In this document: in pieces, positions 22,154 to 29,889 of the stretch
Numbering within the stretch: position 1 is the first letter of the stretch
How the letters are laid out: the number at the start of each line of letters is the position of its first letter
Assembly (NCBI GenBank): GCA_030263555.1
Contig: SZPE01000048.1
Location: 1-35,095, forward strand
DNA length: 35,095 nt
Reading direction: 5' to 3'
Source of the DNA: CFX2 sp014338005
Lineage (GTDB): Bacteria; Chloroflexota; Anaerolineae; Aggregatilineales; Phototrophicaceae
The notes under the pieces: model-generated
Databases searched by the model: none
Told to the model about the DNA's origin: nothing
The model's input: only the letters and a program-made list of their open reading frames with translations
Program-made: the position numbers and the translations under genes

Positions 22154-22412
22154 CGCGCACCTCGACCAGCAGTCCGGCGCGCCGCCAGGACTCTAAAACG
22201 GCGTTCAGGCGTATTTCGGCTTCGATGGGGGGAATTTCCAGCAGGGCGGCCAGCCGGCTGACCAGTTCGGGGTATGGGCGCGCCAGTTCGTCCCAGATGA
22301 TCGCCTCCAGGCCGGCCAGCCGGTGCGCCGTGCGGCGGCTTTCGTCCACTACCAGAATGCCGCCGGTTTCCCGAACCCAGTGGATAAATTCCGGCACGGC
22401 CAGCGTTAACAT
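22146..22412 (-). CDS. PqqD family peptide chaperone (RRE)
   Basis: The 88-residue product has the size and pattern of PqqD: an initial strand pair (GGILVVDESRRTAHRLAG), then helices LEAIIWDELARPYPELVSRLAALL and EAEIRLNAVLESWRRAGLLVEV. This is a winged-helix RiPP recognition element that binds a precursor's recognition sequence. It overlaps the upstream SPASM gene by 7 bp and the downstream short radical SAM gene by 8 bp, so the three are translationally coupled. With the second PqqD-like protein at 18516 the operon has two such adaptors, one on each side of the putative substrate gene. Confidence 0.85.
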   Translation of the reverse strand: MLTLAVPEFIHWVRETGGILVVDESRRTAHRLAGLEAIIWDELARPYPELVSRLAALLEIPPIEAEIRLNAVLESWRRAGLLVEVRGG

Positions 22413-23749
22413 AAAACCTCCAGCCGGTCGTCCGGCTGGTACACAACCGCTTCCGAAAGGCTGCGGTCGGCCAGTAAATCATCGGCCAGTCCCCCGCCGC
22501 CGACCTGCCGCAGCAGCGCCGCCGCCGTGATGAGCCGGGTTTGCGCGCACAGCTCATCATACTGCCCCGGCGCGGCCTGGGTATCGTGGTGGACGTGGCA
22601 GCCCCCGGCGCAGTAATAGCGGCACAGGCAGTTGGCGCAGCGCGGGCGATGGTCTACCGTCATCTGCCGGGCGCGCTGCACGGCCCGCGCGTCCAGGTCG
22701 AACGCGCCGCCGTTCACCCGTCCCAGGCGCATATCCAGCCCGCGCGCCAACCATTCCTCATCCAGCAGATAACAGGCGTTCACTGCGCCGTCCGGCGAAA
22801 CGATCAGCGCGTCCTTGCCGACCGGGCAAAAACTGGCGCGTGGGGCGCGCAGGTCGGCGCTGGATAACACGGTCTGGATGCCGTATTCGGCCAGAATCAG
22901 CGCGGTCTGGTCGAAATAGCGGGCGAATGCCCAGGGATCGGGCGGCTGCAAACCGGCGGCGCGCGACAGCGGCGATTCGCTGAGCGGCTCCAGACAGACG
23001 GTGCTGGGGCGCAGTTCGCGGCCTATCCAGCGGGCGAACGCCGGCAGGCGCGGCGCGGTCTGTTCGGACACACAGGCTCGCAGCACCAGCTCCGCTGTGC
23101 CTTCCGACAGGATGCGGGCGCTGCGGATCACCACGCCGGACGTGCCGCGCCCGTTTAAAGCCGGGCGGTGATAGTCGTGTTCGTCCGGCAGGCCGTCCAG
23201 GGACAGCACCACTGTATCAAACGTGTCGGCAGTCCAGCGGCAGCGTCCGGTGCTGTACAGGCCGTTGGTGGTCACTTCAAAACGAACGGTTTTGCCGGCT
23301 TCGGCGGCGCGCAAGGCCGCGTACTCCACCGCGAAACGCACCACCGGTTCGGCATAAAAGGGTTCGCCGCCAAAAAAATGCACTTCCGGCGCGGGAATAT
23401 CGAGTTGAAAATAAGCATCCAGGGCGGCGCGGGCCGTCGCCAGGGGCATCACCGGGCTGCCGCGTTTGGGGGCGGCAAAATCGCAGTAGCGGCAGGCCAT
23501 GTTGCAGCCGCGCGTGGGGATGAGGCCGAGGAACAGGGGAGCAAGATCGCCATCGCGGGCGGTCGGGGCAGGCACAGGGCGCGCCAGTTCCACCGTCAGC
23601 GCGCCGACCGGGCCGGCGGCGGGTGTCCCGGTGGTTAAGCCGTCTCGTATGGCGCGCGCCGCCTGATGGTTCACCAGAGCGGTCAGCCGGTGCAGCGGCG
23701 CGTGAACCAGATATTTACCGGAAACCGGAACGGCAAAAATATTTTTCAT
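22406..23749 (-). CDS. radical SAM/SPASM peptide maturase, first gene of operon
   Basis: The 447-residue product has an N-terminal segment of about 80 residues (FAVPVSGKYLVHAPLHRLTAL is typical of SPASM maturases) and C82xxxC86xxC89 in PTRGCNMACRYCDFA. SAM-site blocks are EVHFFGGEPFYAEP and FEVTTNGLYSTG. The SPASM domain has SFCPVGKDALI, NACYLLDEEW, CANCLCRYYCAGGCHVHH and a late DELCAQTR. It should carry two auxiliary clusters and modify a peptide. It is the first gene of the eight-gene operon; ATG 23749 has no good ribosome binding site. The upstream 170 bp hold an inverted repeat (23762-23816) and a dispersed 53-bp repeat. Confidence 0.93.
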   Translation of the reverse strand: MKNIFAVPVSGKYLVHAPLHRLTALVNHQAARAIRDGLTTGTPAAGPVGALTVELARPVPAPTARDGDLAPLFLGLIPTRGCNMACRYCDFAAPKRGSPVMPLATARAALDAYFQLDIPAPEVHFFGGEPFYAEPVVRFAVEYAALRAAEAGKTVRFEVTTNGLYSTGRCRWTADTFDTVVLSLDGLPDEHDYHRPALNGRGTSGVVIRSARILSEGTAELVLRACVSEQTAPRLPAFARWIGRELRPSTVCLEPLSESPLSRAAGLQPPDPWAFARYFDQTALILAEYGIQTVLSSADLRAPRASFCPVGKDALIVSPDGAVNACYLLDEEWLARGLDMRLGRVNGGAFDLDARAVQRARQMTVDHRPRCANCLCRYYCAGGCHVHHDTQAAPGQYDELCAQTRLITAAALLRQVGGGGLADDLLADRSLSEAVVYQPDDRLEVLC

Positions 23750-23761
23750 GTAATAATCAGT

Positions 23762-23816
23762 GGCACTACCCCATGATGACCATTATGGCACGGCGGCGCG
23801 CGGCTGCTGTAGTGCC
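23762..23816. promoter_or_regulatory. inverted repeat upstream of the rSAM operon, possible operator
   Basis: GGCACTAC (23762-23769) and GTAGTGCC (23809-23816) are exact reverse complements 39 bases apart. On the minus strand a CATAAT sequence, possible -10, lies between them. They lie 13-67 bp before the first operon gene. The function is inferred only from position. Confidence 0.35.
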
Positions 23817-23849
23817 GATTGTCATTTAATGCGGGGAAAGTCTGTCATA

Positions 23850-23902
23850 TAGTGCGGTTTCCAGTTACAAGTTGCCAGTTACCAGTTTAAATCACAACCC
23901 TT
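23850..23902 (+). repeat. dispersed 53-bp direct repeat, copy 2
   Basis: Near-identical to 3925-3977 and in the same orientation. The core 23856-23890 reads in heptamers: GGTTTCC, AGTTACA, AGTTGCC, AGTTACC, AGTTTAA. It lies between the rSAM operon promoter region and the end of the TolB-like gene. Confidence 0.75.
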
Positions 23903-23919
23903 TGCGGTTTTTTAGAGGC

Positions 23920-24705
23920 TTACGGCCTCCAGGCCGGGCGGTCGTCCCAGCAGGCGTTGACAGTCAGGCGGCGGGGCGCGCGCCCGTCCAGGTCTACCGC
24001 GTAAATTTCTGACGAGCGGTCGCGCTGCGCGGTGTAAACGATCTGCCGTCCATCCGGCGACCAGACCGGCGACGATTCGCGGCTGCCGTCGCTGGTCAGC
24101 CGGCGCACGTTCAGCCCGTCGGCGTCCATGACGTAAATATCCAGGCTGCCGTCCCGGTTGGAGGCAAAAGCAATCAGGCTTTCATCCGGCGACCAGTTGG
24201 GGCTTTCGTCGGTGTAATCGTTGTCGGTGATGCGCCGCACACCCCGGTTTTCGTCCAGGATATAAATCTCGTTGGCGAGTTCGTAAACGCGGCGCGCCCG
24301 GTCGGCAGACCAGTCCCCCCGCACCGGCACGGCTTCCAGCAGGCCGCCCACCCATGTTTCGCCGTCAAGCACCGGGCGTGAGCCGCCGTACAGATCATAC
24401 ACGTGCAGGGAAACCCGCGATCCCTCGTAATAAATAAAGCCGATCTGCTCGCCGTCCGGCGACCATAAAAAGGCGTTTTCCGGCTCCACGCTGCGGGTCA
24501 GGTTGGCGGAAGAACCGCGCTCCGCGTCCAGCAGGTAAATATCCCAGACGCCCTCACAGCTTGAGAGATACGCAAGCTGCACCCCGCGCGGCTGCCCCTG
24601 GCCGGCGGCCAGCGCCACGATCGCCAGCGCCAGCCCGGACGGCAGCAGCAGCGCCGCCAGGCGCCGGCAGAGCGCGAAAAATCCGAGTGTTGGCCGCATC
24701 GTCAC
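23920..24705 (-). CDS. exported TolB-like PD40 beta-propeller protein
   Basis: The 261-residue product has a signal peptide or anchor (about residues 8-34, LAALLLPSGLALAIVALAAG) followed by PD40/TolB-like blades. Examples are LWSPDGEQIGFIYYE, NWSPDESLIAFASNRDGSLDIYVMD, VWSPDGRQIVYTAQRDRSSEIYAVD and the final blade start CWDDRPAWRP. It probably acts outside the membrane as a binding scaffold. Only about four to five blades are present, shorter than a full propeller, so it may dimerise or be reduced. It is divergent from the L,D-transpeptidase gene and resembles the C-terminal part of the 1776-3248 product. A weak promoter may be TTGACA at the complement of 24802-24807. Confidence 0.85.
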   Translation of the reverse strand: MTMRPTLGFFALCRRLAALLLPSGLALAIVALAAGQGQPRGVQLAYLSSCEGVWDIYLLDAERGSSANLTRSVEPENAFLWSPDGEQIGFIYYEGSRVSLHVYDLYGGSRPVLDGETWVGGLLEAVPVRGDWSADRARRVYELANEIYILDENRGVRRITDNDYTDESPNWSPDESLIAFASNRDGSLDIYVMDADGLNVRRLTSDGSRESSPVWSPDGRQIVYTAQRDRSSEIYAVDLDGRAPRRLTVNACWDDRPAWRP

Positions 24706-24777
24706 CCCTCACATCATGGCCGCCAGACCAGCAGTCTGTATTTCCGGTTTGCGGTAGACCAATCGCCTGTTTTACGT

Positions 24778-24807
24778 AGGGTATCCACAATAGATATTTT
24801 CTGTCAA
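24778..24807 (-). promoter_or_regulatory. possible promoter of the TolB-like gene
   Basis: Minus strand: perfect TTGACA (complement of 24802-24807), 18-base spacer, weak TACCCT as -10. It points towards the TolB-like gene starting at 24705. Confidence 0.35.
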
Positions 24808-24846
24808 TTCCTGCATAGTATATAAAAAACCGCGCGAGGAAGTTCA

Positions 24847-25893
24847 ATGATGATAAAACGACTGCTTTTGGCGCTGTTCGCGCTCTTGCTGATGCCCGCC
24901 CCGGCGGTATTTGCCCAACAACCCTGCGCCGATGTTCCCGGCTGCGATGCTGTCGCCGGCGTGCCGCAGGACGTTCTGGAAACCTATCCACAGCCGAACG
25001 TGCGCCCGCTGGTTTTGGACGAGGCGGCGCTGTACGACCGGGTTTACCGCAAGGTATCGCCGGGGATGCAGGTTTACGATGCCCCCGGCGGCAGCCTCGT
25101 CACCACCACCGGCGGTTACAGCTACGTAACCGTCGAGGCCGAACAGAGCGGCTGGTCGTTGATCGGGAATAACCAGTGGGTGCAGTCCTCTTTCCTTTCC
25201 GACGATGTGCTGGTGTCGCGGTTTGCCGGGGTGCGCCTGCCGGATGAAGGGCTGCCGTACCCGATGGCCTGGACGCTGCGCCACCTGCGCCCGGCGCTGG
25301 CCCCCGGCGGCGACCAGTCGCCCGATAACCCGTTCCTGTACCGTTATACCCGCGTCACGCTGTACGCTTACGTCGAGGTGGACGGCAAACGCTGGTATCA
25401 GATCGGCGGCGGCCAGTGGATACACCAGTACGATGTCGCCAAAATCACGCCCATCACCCGCCCCGCCGAAGTGGATACCGACAAGTGGGTGGGCATTGAC
25501 CTGTACGAACAGACGCTCATCGCCTACGAGGGCGAAACGCCGGTGTTCGCCACGCTGATTTCGTCCGGGCTGAAGGATTGGGGGACGAACGAAGGGCTGT
25601 TCCACATTTACCTGCGCTACCCGCGCACCGACATGAGCGGCGCTTACCAGCAGCCGGACTTTTATTACCTGCAAGAAGTCCCCTGGACGATGTATTTTGA
25701 CGGCGACATCGCGCTGCACGGCACGTATTGGCACGATGGCTTCGGCTACCGGCAGAGTCACGGCTGCGTCAACATGAGCATCACCGACGCCAAATGGGTT
25801 TACGACTGGTCGGCGGACGAGTTCGACTTCAGCATTCCGGGCGATACCGGCGCGGTGGTGTACGTCTACAGCAGCGGCGCTTATGACGAGTAG
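24847..25893 (+). CDS. L,D-transpeptidase (YkuD), exported
   Basis: The 348-residue product has a signal peptide (about residues 1-23, ending PAVFAQQ). Two SH3-like modules follow (about 70-120 with GWSLIGNNQWVQSSFL, and about 160-205 with RWYQIGGGQWIHQYDV). The YkuD catalytic domain (about 215-345) has the conserved histidine and catalytic cysteine in HGTYWHDGFGYRQSHGCVNMS-type spacing (IALHGTYW, then QSHGCVNMS). The enzyme cross-links peptidoglycan stem peptides (3-3 bonds) or attaches proteins, outside the membrane. ATG 24847 has GAGGAAG upstream; ATG 24850 is an alternative. It stands alone, divergent from the TolB-like gene. Confidence 0.95.
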   Translation: MMIKRLLLALFALLLMPAPAVFAQQPCADVPGCDAVAGVPQDVLETYPQPNVRPLVLDEAALYDRVYRKVSPGMQVYDAPGGSLVTTTGGYSYVTVEAEQSGWSLIGNNQWVQSSFLSDDVLVSRFAGVRLPDEGLPYPMAWTLRHLRPALAPGGDQSPDNPFLYRYTRVTLYAYVEVDGKRWYQIGGGQWIHQYDVAKITPITRPAEVDTDKWVGIDLYEQTLIAYEGETPVFATLISSGLKDWGTNEGLFHIYLRYPRTDMSGAYQQPDFYYLQEVPWTMYFDGDIALHGTYWHDGFGYRQSHGCVNMSITDAKWVYDWSADEFDFSIPGDTGAVVYVYSSGAYDE

Positions 25894-25983
25894 CGGGCGC
25901 GCCGCCAAATTCGATATGCTTACCGAGGGCGCGCCGCCAATGTGCGCCGCTCTGTTTTTCTGAAACCGGGAAAGGGGGGTGTT

Positions 25984-27030
25984 ATGAAAATTGCGCTCAT
26001 CGGCTTTGGTGCGGTCGGCCAGGGGCTGGCCGAAATCCTGCGCGATAAAGGGGCGGAACTGGAAGCGTATCACGGCTTCCGAGGGGAAATCGTCGCCGTC
26101 GCCACCCGCTCGCGCGGCACACTCTACCACCCGGACGGCCTGGACGCCGCCCTGCTGCTGGAGGCCATCGGCCAGGGACATCTGGATCGTTACCCGGACG
26201 TGTACGGCCTGACCCGTGAATGGAACGCGCCGACCATTGCGCGCCAGTGTAACGCCGATGTGCTGGTGGAGGCCAGCCCGTCCGATCTACGCGGCGGCCA
26301 GCCGGCGCTGGATTACTGTTACGCGGCCTTCGAGAGTGGTAAAGATGTGGTGCTGGCGAACAAAGGGCCGCTGGTGGCGGCGGGCGAAACTTTGCGCGCG
26401 CGCGCCCGTCAGGCTGGGCGGCGGCTGCTGTTCGAGGCGACCGTGATGGCCGGCACACCCTCCTTGCGGCTGGCGCTGGACGCGCTGGCCGGGTGCAAAA
26501 TCACGGCGGCGCGCGGCATCCTCAACGGCACGACCAATTATATCCTGACGCAGATGGAAAGCGGCCAGTCGTATGAGGCCGCGCTGGCCCAGGCCCAGGC
26601 GGCGGGTTATGCCGAAGCCGACCCGTCCGCCGATGTGGAAGGCTGGGACGCGGCGGCCAAACTCGTCATCCTGGCCGGCGCGCTGTTCGGCAAAACGCTC
26701 GCCCTCCACGACCTGGACGTGCAGGGCATCACGGCGCTGACGGCGGCGGACATCCAGGCCGCCCGCGCCGCCGGGGAACGCTGGAAGCTGATCGCCCGCA
26801 TCACGCCGGAAGGCGGAAGCGTGCGCCCGGTTCGCGTGCCGCTCAACGACCCGCTGGCCGCCGTTCCCGGCGCGACCAACGCCATCACCTACACGACCGA
26901 CCTGCTTGGCGAGGTGACGCTGGTCGGCGCGGGCGCGGGGCGGCTGTCCACCGGCTTCGCGCTGCTGTCTGACCTGCTGGCGCTGCACCGGCAGGCGGTC
27001 AACCCGCATTCTCAACCGGCGGCAGGCTGA
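25984..27030 (+). CDS. homoserine dehydrogenase
   Basis: The 348-residue product reduces aspartate semialdehyde to homoserine with NAD(P)H, the branch step to threonine and methionine. It has the N-terminal Rossmann motif LIGFGAVGQGLAEIL, NKGPLV in the nucleotide-domain hinge, and catalytic-domain blocks GILNGTTNYILTQM and DPSADVEGWDAAAKLVIL. There is no C-terminal ACT domain, so threonine feedback through it is not expected. ATG 25984 follows a GGGGGG-type purine stretch; the frame extends upstream to 25942, but those residues do not look like protein. Its stop codon is the first part of a long inverted repeat shared with the convergent Uma2 gene. Confidence 0.93.
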   Translation: MKIALIGFGAVGQGLAEILRDKGAELEAYHGFRGEIVAVATRSRGTLYHPDGLDAALLLEAIGQGHLDRYPDVYGLTREWNAPTIARQCNADVLVEASPSDLRGGQPALDYCYAAFESGKDVVLANKGPLVAAGETLRARARQAGRRLLFEATVMAGTPSLRLALDALAGCKITAARGILNGTTNYILTQMESGQSYEAALAQAQAAGYAEADPSADVEGWDAAAKLVILAGALFGKTLALHDLDVQGITALTAADIQAARAAGERWKLIARITPEGGSVRPVRVPLNDPLAAVPGATNAITYTTDLLGEVTLVGAGAGRLSTGFALLSDLLALHRQAVNPHSQPAAG

Positions 27031-27120
27031 TGGATAAACCAATTAGACTGTGCCTGATCCTGAGTGGACAGCGAGCTTCAGCCCACAGGCTATCAGGCTC
27101 ATGCTTTTTCGTTTATCCAT
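27030..27120. terminator. 91-nt extended hairpin between convergent genes
   Basis: The outer arms ATGGATAAAC (27030-27039) and GTTTATCCAT (27111-27120) pair perfectly. Inside, GCCTGAT (27052-27058) pairs with ATCAGGC (27092-27098), continued by CCTG/CAGG and TGG/CCA. The arms overlap the stop codon of homoserine dehydrogenase and the last codons and stop of the Uma2 gene. Probably a bidirectional terminator; a small mobile palindromic element is also possible. Confidence 0.5.
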
Positions 27121-27652
27121 GAGGGTCAAACAGGTCGCGCAGGGGCAGGACAAAACCGGGCAGCACAGCGCCGCCATCCAGGCTGCCGTCTGTTTCAACC
27201 ACCCGGAGCGGCTGTCCCGGCGCATAGACATCAATGCTCCGCGATTGGGGGTAAATTTCCCACAGTAGGATTCCCGCCTGCCGGTAAATCTGCCGCTTTT
27301 CGCGGATGTCGGCGGCTTTATCGGTGGGTGAAATGATTTCAACCACCCATTCAGGCGCGTCAGGGTCAGGATAGGTTTCACTCATCGGCGTGCGTTTGTA
27401 GGCAAAATCCGGCGCGAGGACGTGTCCTTGAATCCGGTAAGCGCCATCTCCGCCGCTGGTATGGCAGGACAGTCCATGCTGACGGCAGAACACATGCACC
27501 GCTACGGCCAGCAGGTGTCCGATTTCCGAATGGCGCGTTCGACCGGGCAACACTTCGATAATCTCTCCGTTGACGAATTCAAAGAGTTTATCCACGTTTT
27601 CGGGACGGGCAATAAATTCCTCAAAAACCTGGAGGACATCACGTGTTACCAT
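27113..27652 (-). CDS. Uma2 family (DUF820) putative restriction-fold nuclease
   Basis: The 179-residue product (from ATG 27652) begins VTRDVLQVFEEFIARPENVDKLFEFVNGEIIEV, a characteristic Uma2 start. It has the strand APDFAYKR and the catalytic-looking PEWVVEIISPTDKAADIREK with acidic residues and a lysine. The family is predicted to have a PD-(D/E)xK fold; its biological role is not established. The frame is open up to 27859, but the extra residues do not resemble the family, so the shorter start is used. The 3' end is part of the 91-nt hairpin. It is similar to the other Uma2 protein at 11520, and the two are probably distant paralogues. Confidence 0.88.
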   Translation of the reverse strand: MVTRDVLQVFEEFIARPENVDKLFEFVNGEIIEVLPGRTRHSEIGHLLAVAVHVFCRQHGLSCHTSGGDGAYRIQGHVLAPDFAYKRTPMSETYPDPDAPEWVVEIISPTDKAADIREKRQIYRQAGILLWEIYPQSRSIDVYAPGQPLRVVETDGSLDGGAVLPGFVLPLRDLFDPHG

Positions 27653-27805
27653 CGCTGCTCGTATTACCTCGCTTGTCTGTAGGAAAATTATAACATCGTT
27701 TGCGGGGCGCGCGGGCAGGGATCGAACGTTTCTTGCTATTGACGAAAGGAAAAGGTAATGCGATAGTTTATTGAAAGGTAAAACCGCGTTTCGGGAGTGT
27801 TGCGC

Positions 27806-28939
27806 GTGACAAACGCAGAACCGAAGGCCACTATTCTGGTCGTAGAGGATGATATTCACCTGCTGGAGGGCATCCGCGATATTCTACGGCTGGATCATTA
27901 TCGTGTGCTGACCGCTCAGGATGGGGTGCAGGCTTTGGAGATTTTAAACAGCCAACTCGAACCCCCGGATTTAATCGTCTCCGACATCATGATGCCGCAT
28001 ATGGACGGCGTGGAATTTTTCCGGCGTGTCCGCCAGCAGCAGCGTTGGCTGAGCATTCCGTTTATTTTTTTGACGGCCAAAGGCGAAAAAAGCGACTACC
28101 ACAAAGGGCTGCGCCTGGGCGTGGACGATTATATCGTCAAACCCTACGACCCCGCCGATCTGCTGGTGAAAATTGAGGCGCGCATCAAACGCCAGGAAGC
28201 CCTTAATCAAGCCCATTCTGAATCCCTGTCGAAGCTCAAACGCCAAATTCTCACCATCCTCAACCACGAGTTTCGCACCCCCCTCACTTTCGTAGTCGCT
28301 TATGCCGACATGCTCAACGACACCAGCCCCGCCGGCCTGGCGGAAGGCGACATGCTGGCCTACTTAAAAGGCGTCGGCGCGGGCGCGGAACGGCTGCGAA
28401 GCCTGATTGAAAATTTCATCCTGCTGGTGGAACTGGAAACCGGGGACGCCCAGCAGATTTACGAGTGGCGTAAATGCCCGATCAGCGATTGGCAGTCCGT
28501 CTTCGAGGACGCCTGCAAACGCGCTAAAATTATCCAGGCGCGCAATCACCGCCTGGATTTTCAGATCGCCGATCAACTGCCGATGATCGAGGGCGACCCG
28601 GAATACCTGGCTATCGCCATCACCCACCTGCTGACCAACGCGGCCAAATTCTCCGAACCCGGCCAGCCGATCATGCTGGGGGCCTACGCCGAAAACGACA
28701 GCCTGACCATCTGGGTGCGGGATGAAGGGCGCGGTATTCCGCTCACCGAGTTGGAGCGCATCTGGGAAAGTTTTTACCAGGTAGACCGGGCGACCTATGA
28801 AGATCAGGGAGCCGGCGCGGGGCTGGCAATCGTGCGCGGCGTGGCCCGCCTGCACGGTGGTTCGGTCGGCGCCGCCAGCGAACTAGGCGTAGGCAGTACC
28901 TTCAAGATCATCCTGCCCATCGAAAAACCGGCTATTTAA
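27806..28939 (+). CDS. soluble receiver-histidine kinase hybrid
   Basis: The product has an N-terminal receiver domain (ILVVEDDIHLLEG, phospho-Asp in LIVSDIMMPHMDGVEFF, Lys in DDYIVKPYDPADLL), a short coiled linker, a HisKA domain with the phospho-histidine in LNHEFRTPLTFV, and an HATPase domain (ITHLLTNAAKFS, VRDEGRGIP, GAGLAIVRGVARLHGG). No membrane segment is present, so it senses through its receiver or partners. The order receiver-then-kinase is the reverse of ordinary hybrid kinases and fits a phosphorelay intermediate. I chose GTG 27806 because GGGAG lies eight bases upstream; GTG 27797 or TTG 27800 are possible. A PspA-like gene follows 76 bp later on the same strand. Confidence 0.9.
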   Translation: MTNAEPKATILVVEDDIHLLEGIRDILRLDHYRVLTAQDGVQALEILNSQLEPPDLIVSDIMMPHMDGVEFFRRVRQQQRWLSIPFIFLTAKGEKSDYHKGLRLGVDDYIVKPYDPADLLVKIEARIKRQEALNQAHSESLSKLKRQILTILNHEFRTPLTFVVAYADMLNDTSPAGLAEGDMLAYLKGVGAGAERLRSLIENFILLVELETGDAQQIYEWRKCPISDWQSVFEDACKRAKIIQARNHRLDFQIADQLPMIEGDPEYLAIAITHLLTNAAKFSEPGQPIMLGAYAENDSLTIWVRDEGRGIPLTELERIWESFYQVDRATYEDQGAGAGLAIVRGVARLHGGSVGAASELGVGSTFKIILPIEKPAI

Positions 28940-29015
28940 CGTGCATCTGTTTCACATTCGGGTATACTCTTAAAGGTGATATTCACCCGACCCATGCTAA
29001 ATCAGGAGAAACAAA

Positions 29016-29708
29016 ATGCCCCCTTCTCTGTTTGAAAAAATCAATACGCTGATTAATGCCAACCTGCACGCCATCGTTGACCGCGCTCTGGAGCAGAACT
29101 CGGTCCAGGTGATGGATGAATATCTGCGCCAGGTGGAAAAAAACCTGGAGGCGCTGGAAGATTCGGCGGCGACGGTCGGCGGTACGGTCAAAACGTTGAA
29201 GCGTAAATACGAAGAGTTCGCCGCCGCTGCCGAAAAACTCGACCGCGACATTGACACGCTGATCGTCAAGGGCAAGGACGACCTGGCCGCCGCCGCCCAG
29301 GCAGAGCTGAACACCAAACAGCAGCTTTCGCAGGAATATTACCAGCAGTGGCAGGACCAGGAAGTGCAGTACAAAAAGATGCTGGAAATGCGGCTGAAGC
29401 TGGAAGCCCGCCTGACCAGCATCAAACAGCAGCGCGAGCAGCTTCGCGCCCTGATCGAACTGGCCGAGGCCAAGAAGGTGACGACCAAAACGATCAAGAG
29501 CCTGGATGACCTGTCGAAAGTGGGCGACTCGGAGATCAACGCCCTTACCGACCAGATTCGCGCCCGGCTTGACCGCGAGGACGCCCGGCTGGATATGGCG
29601 ACCGTCAACCTCCAGGAACAGGTCGAGGAAGCCGTGCGGGGCGGCGAAATCGAACGCCAGCTTCAGGAACGCCGCGAGCGCCTGTTGGGCAAATCCGGCG
29701 GCGAATAA
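29016..29708 (+). CDS. PspA/IM30 family membrane-stress protein
   Basis: The 230-residue product is almost entirely helical with long coiled coils, as in the PspA/IM30/Vipp1 (ESCRT-III-like) family: MPPSLFEKINTLINANLHAIVDRA at the N-terminus, then EQNSVQVMDEYLRQVEKNLEAL and QEYYQQWQDQEVQYKKMLEM. It probably assembles at the cytoplasmic membrane and protects it during envelope stress. The start ATG 29016 has a strong AGGAG site. A possible -10 (TATACT, 28963-28968) lies in the gap after the kinase gene. It is followed by a membrane coiled-coil protein gene, which is a plausible partner. Confidence 0.85.
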   Translation: MPPSLFEKINTLINANLHAIVDRALEQNSVQVMDEYLRQVEKNLEALEDSAATVGGTVKTLKRKYEEFAAAAEKLDRDIDTLIVKGKDDLAAAAQAELNTKQQLSQEYYQQWQDQEVQYKKMLEMRLKLEARLTSIKQQREQLRALIELAEAKKVTTKTIKSLDDLSKVGDSEINALTDQIRARLDREDARLDMATVNLQEQVEEAVRGGEIERQLQERRERLLGKSGGE

Positions 29709-29728
29709 TTTCCCGCCGTTCCCGGACA

Positions 29729-29744
29729 GTGGGCTTAAGCCCAC
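29729..29744. repeat. perfect 16-bp palindrome between the PspA-like and membrane coiled-coil genes
   Basis: GTGGGCTTAAGCCCAC is its own reverse complement. It extends outward as GAC/GTC after one mismatched pair. Without a loop it suits a dimeric protein-binding site or a short RNA hairpin with a TTAA loop. Confidence 0.5.
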
Positions 29745-29889
29745 CGTCTGCACAGCCGATCAAGCCGCGTTATCGGGCGATTTTTAACGAGGAATGCTGG
29801 TTCAACCTTCCTCTATTTGTGTTTGTCCCGCAACTGCGCCCGGCCTTTGCGCGTATTAAAAAGCGGGTGGATGCGGAAAAGGTGTGTTT

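Noticed and set aside
24844..26181. 445-codon minus-strand frame across the L,D-transpeptidase
   Set aside because: It runs antisense through a clear YkuD gene and into homoserine dehydrogenase; its translation has no recognisable motif.
28983..29753. 256-codon minus-strand frame over the PspA-like gene
   Set aside because: Antisense shadow of a coiled-coil gene; no ribosome binding site and no motif.
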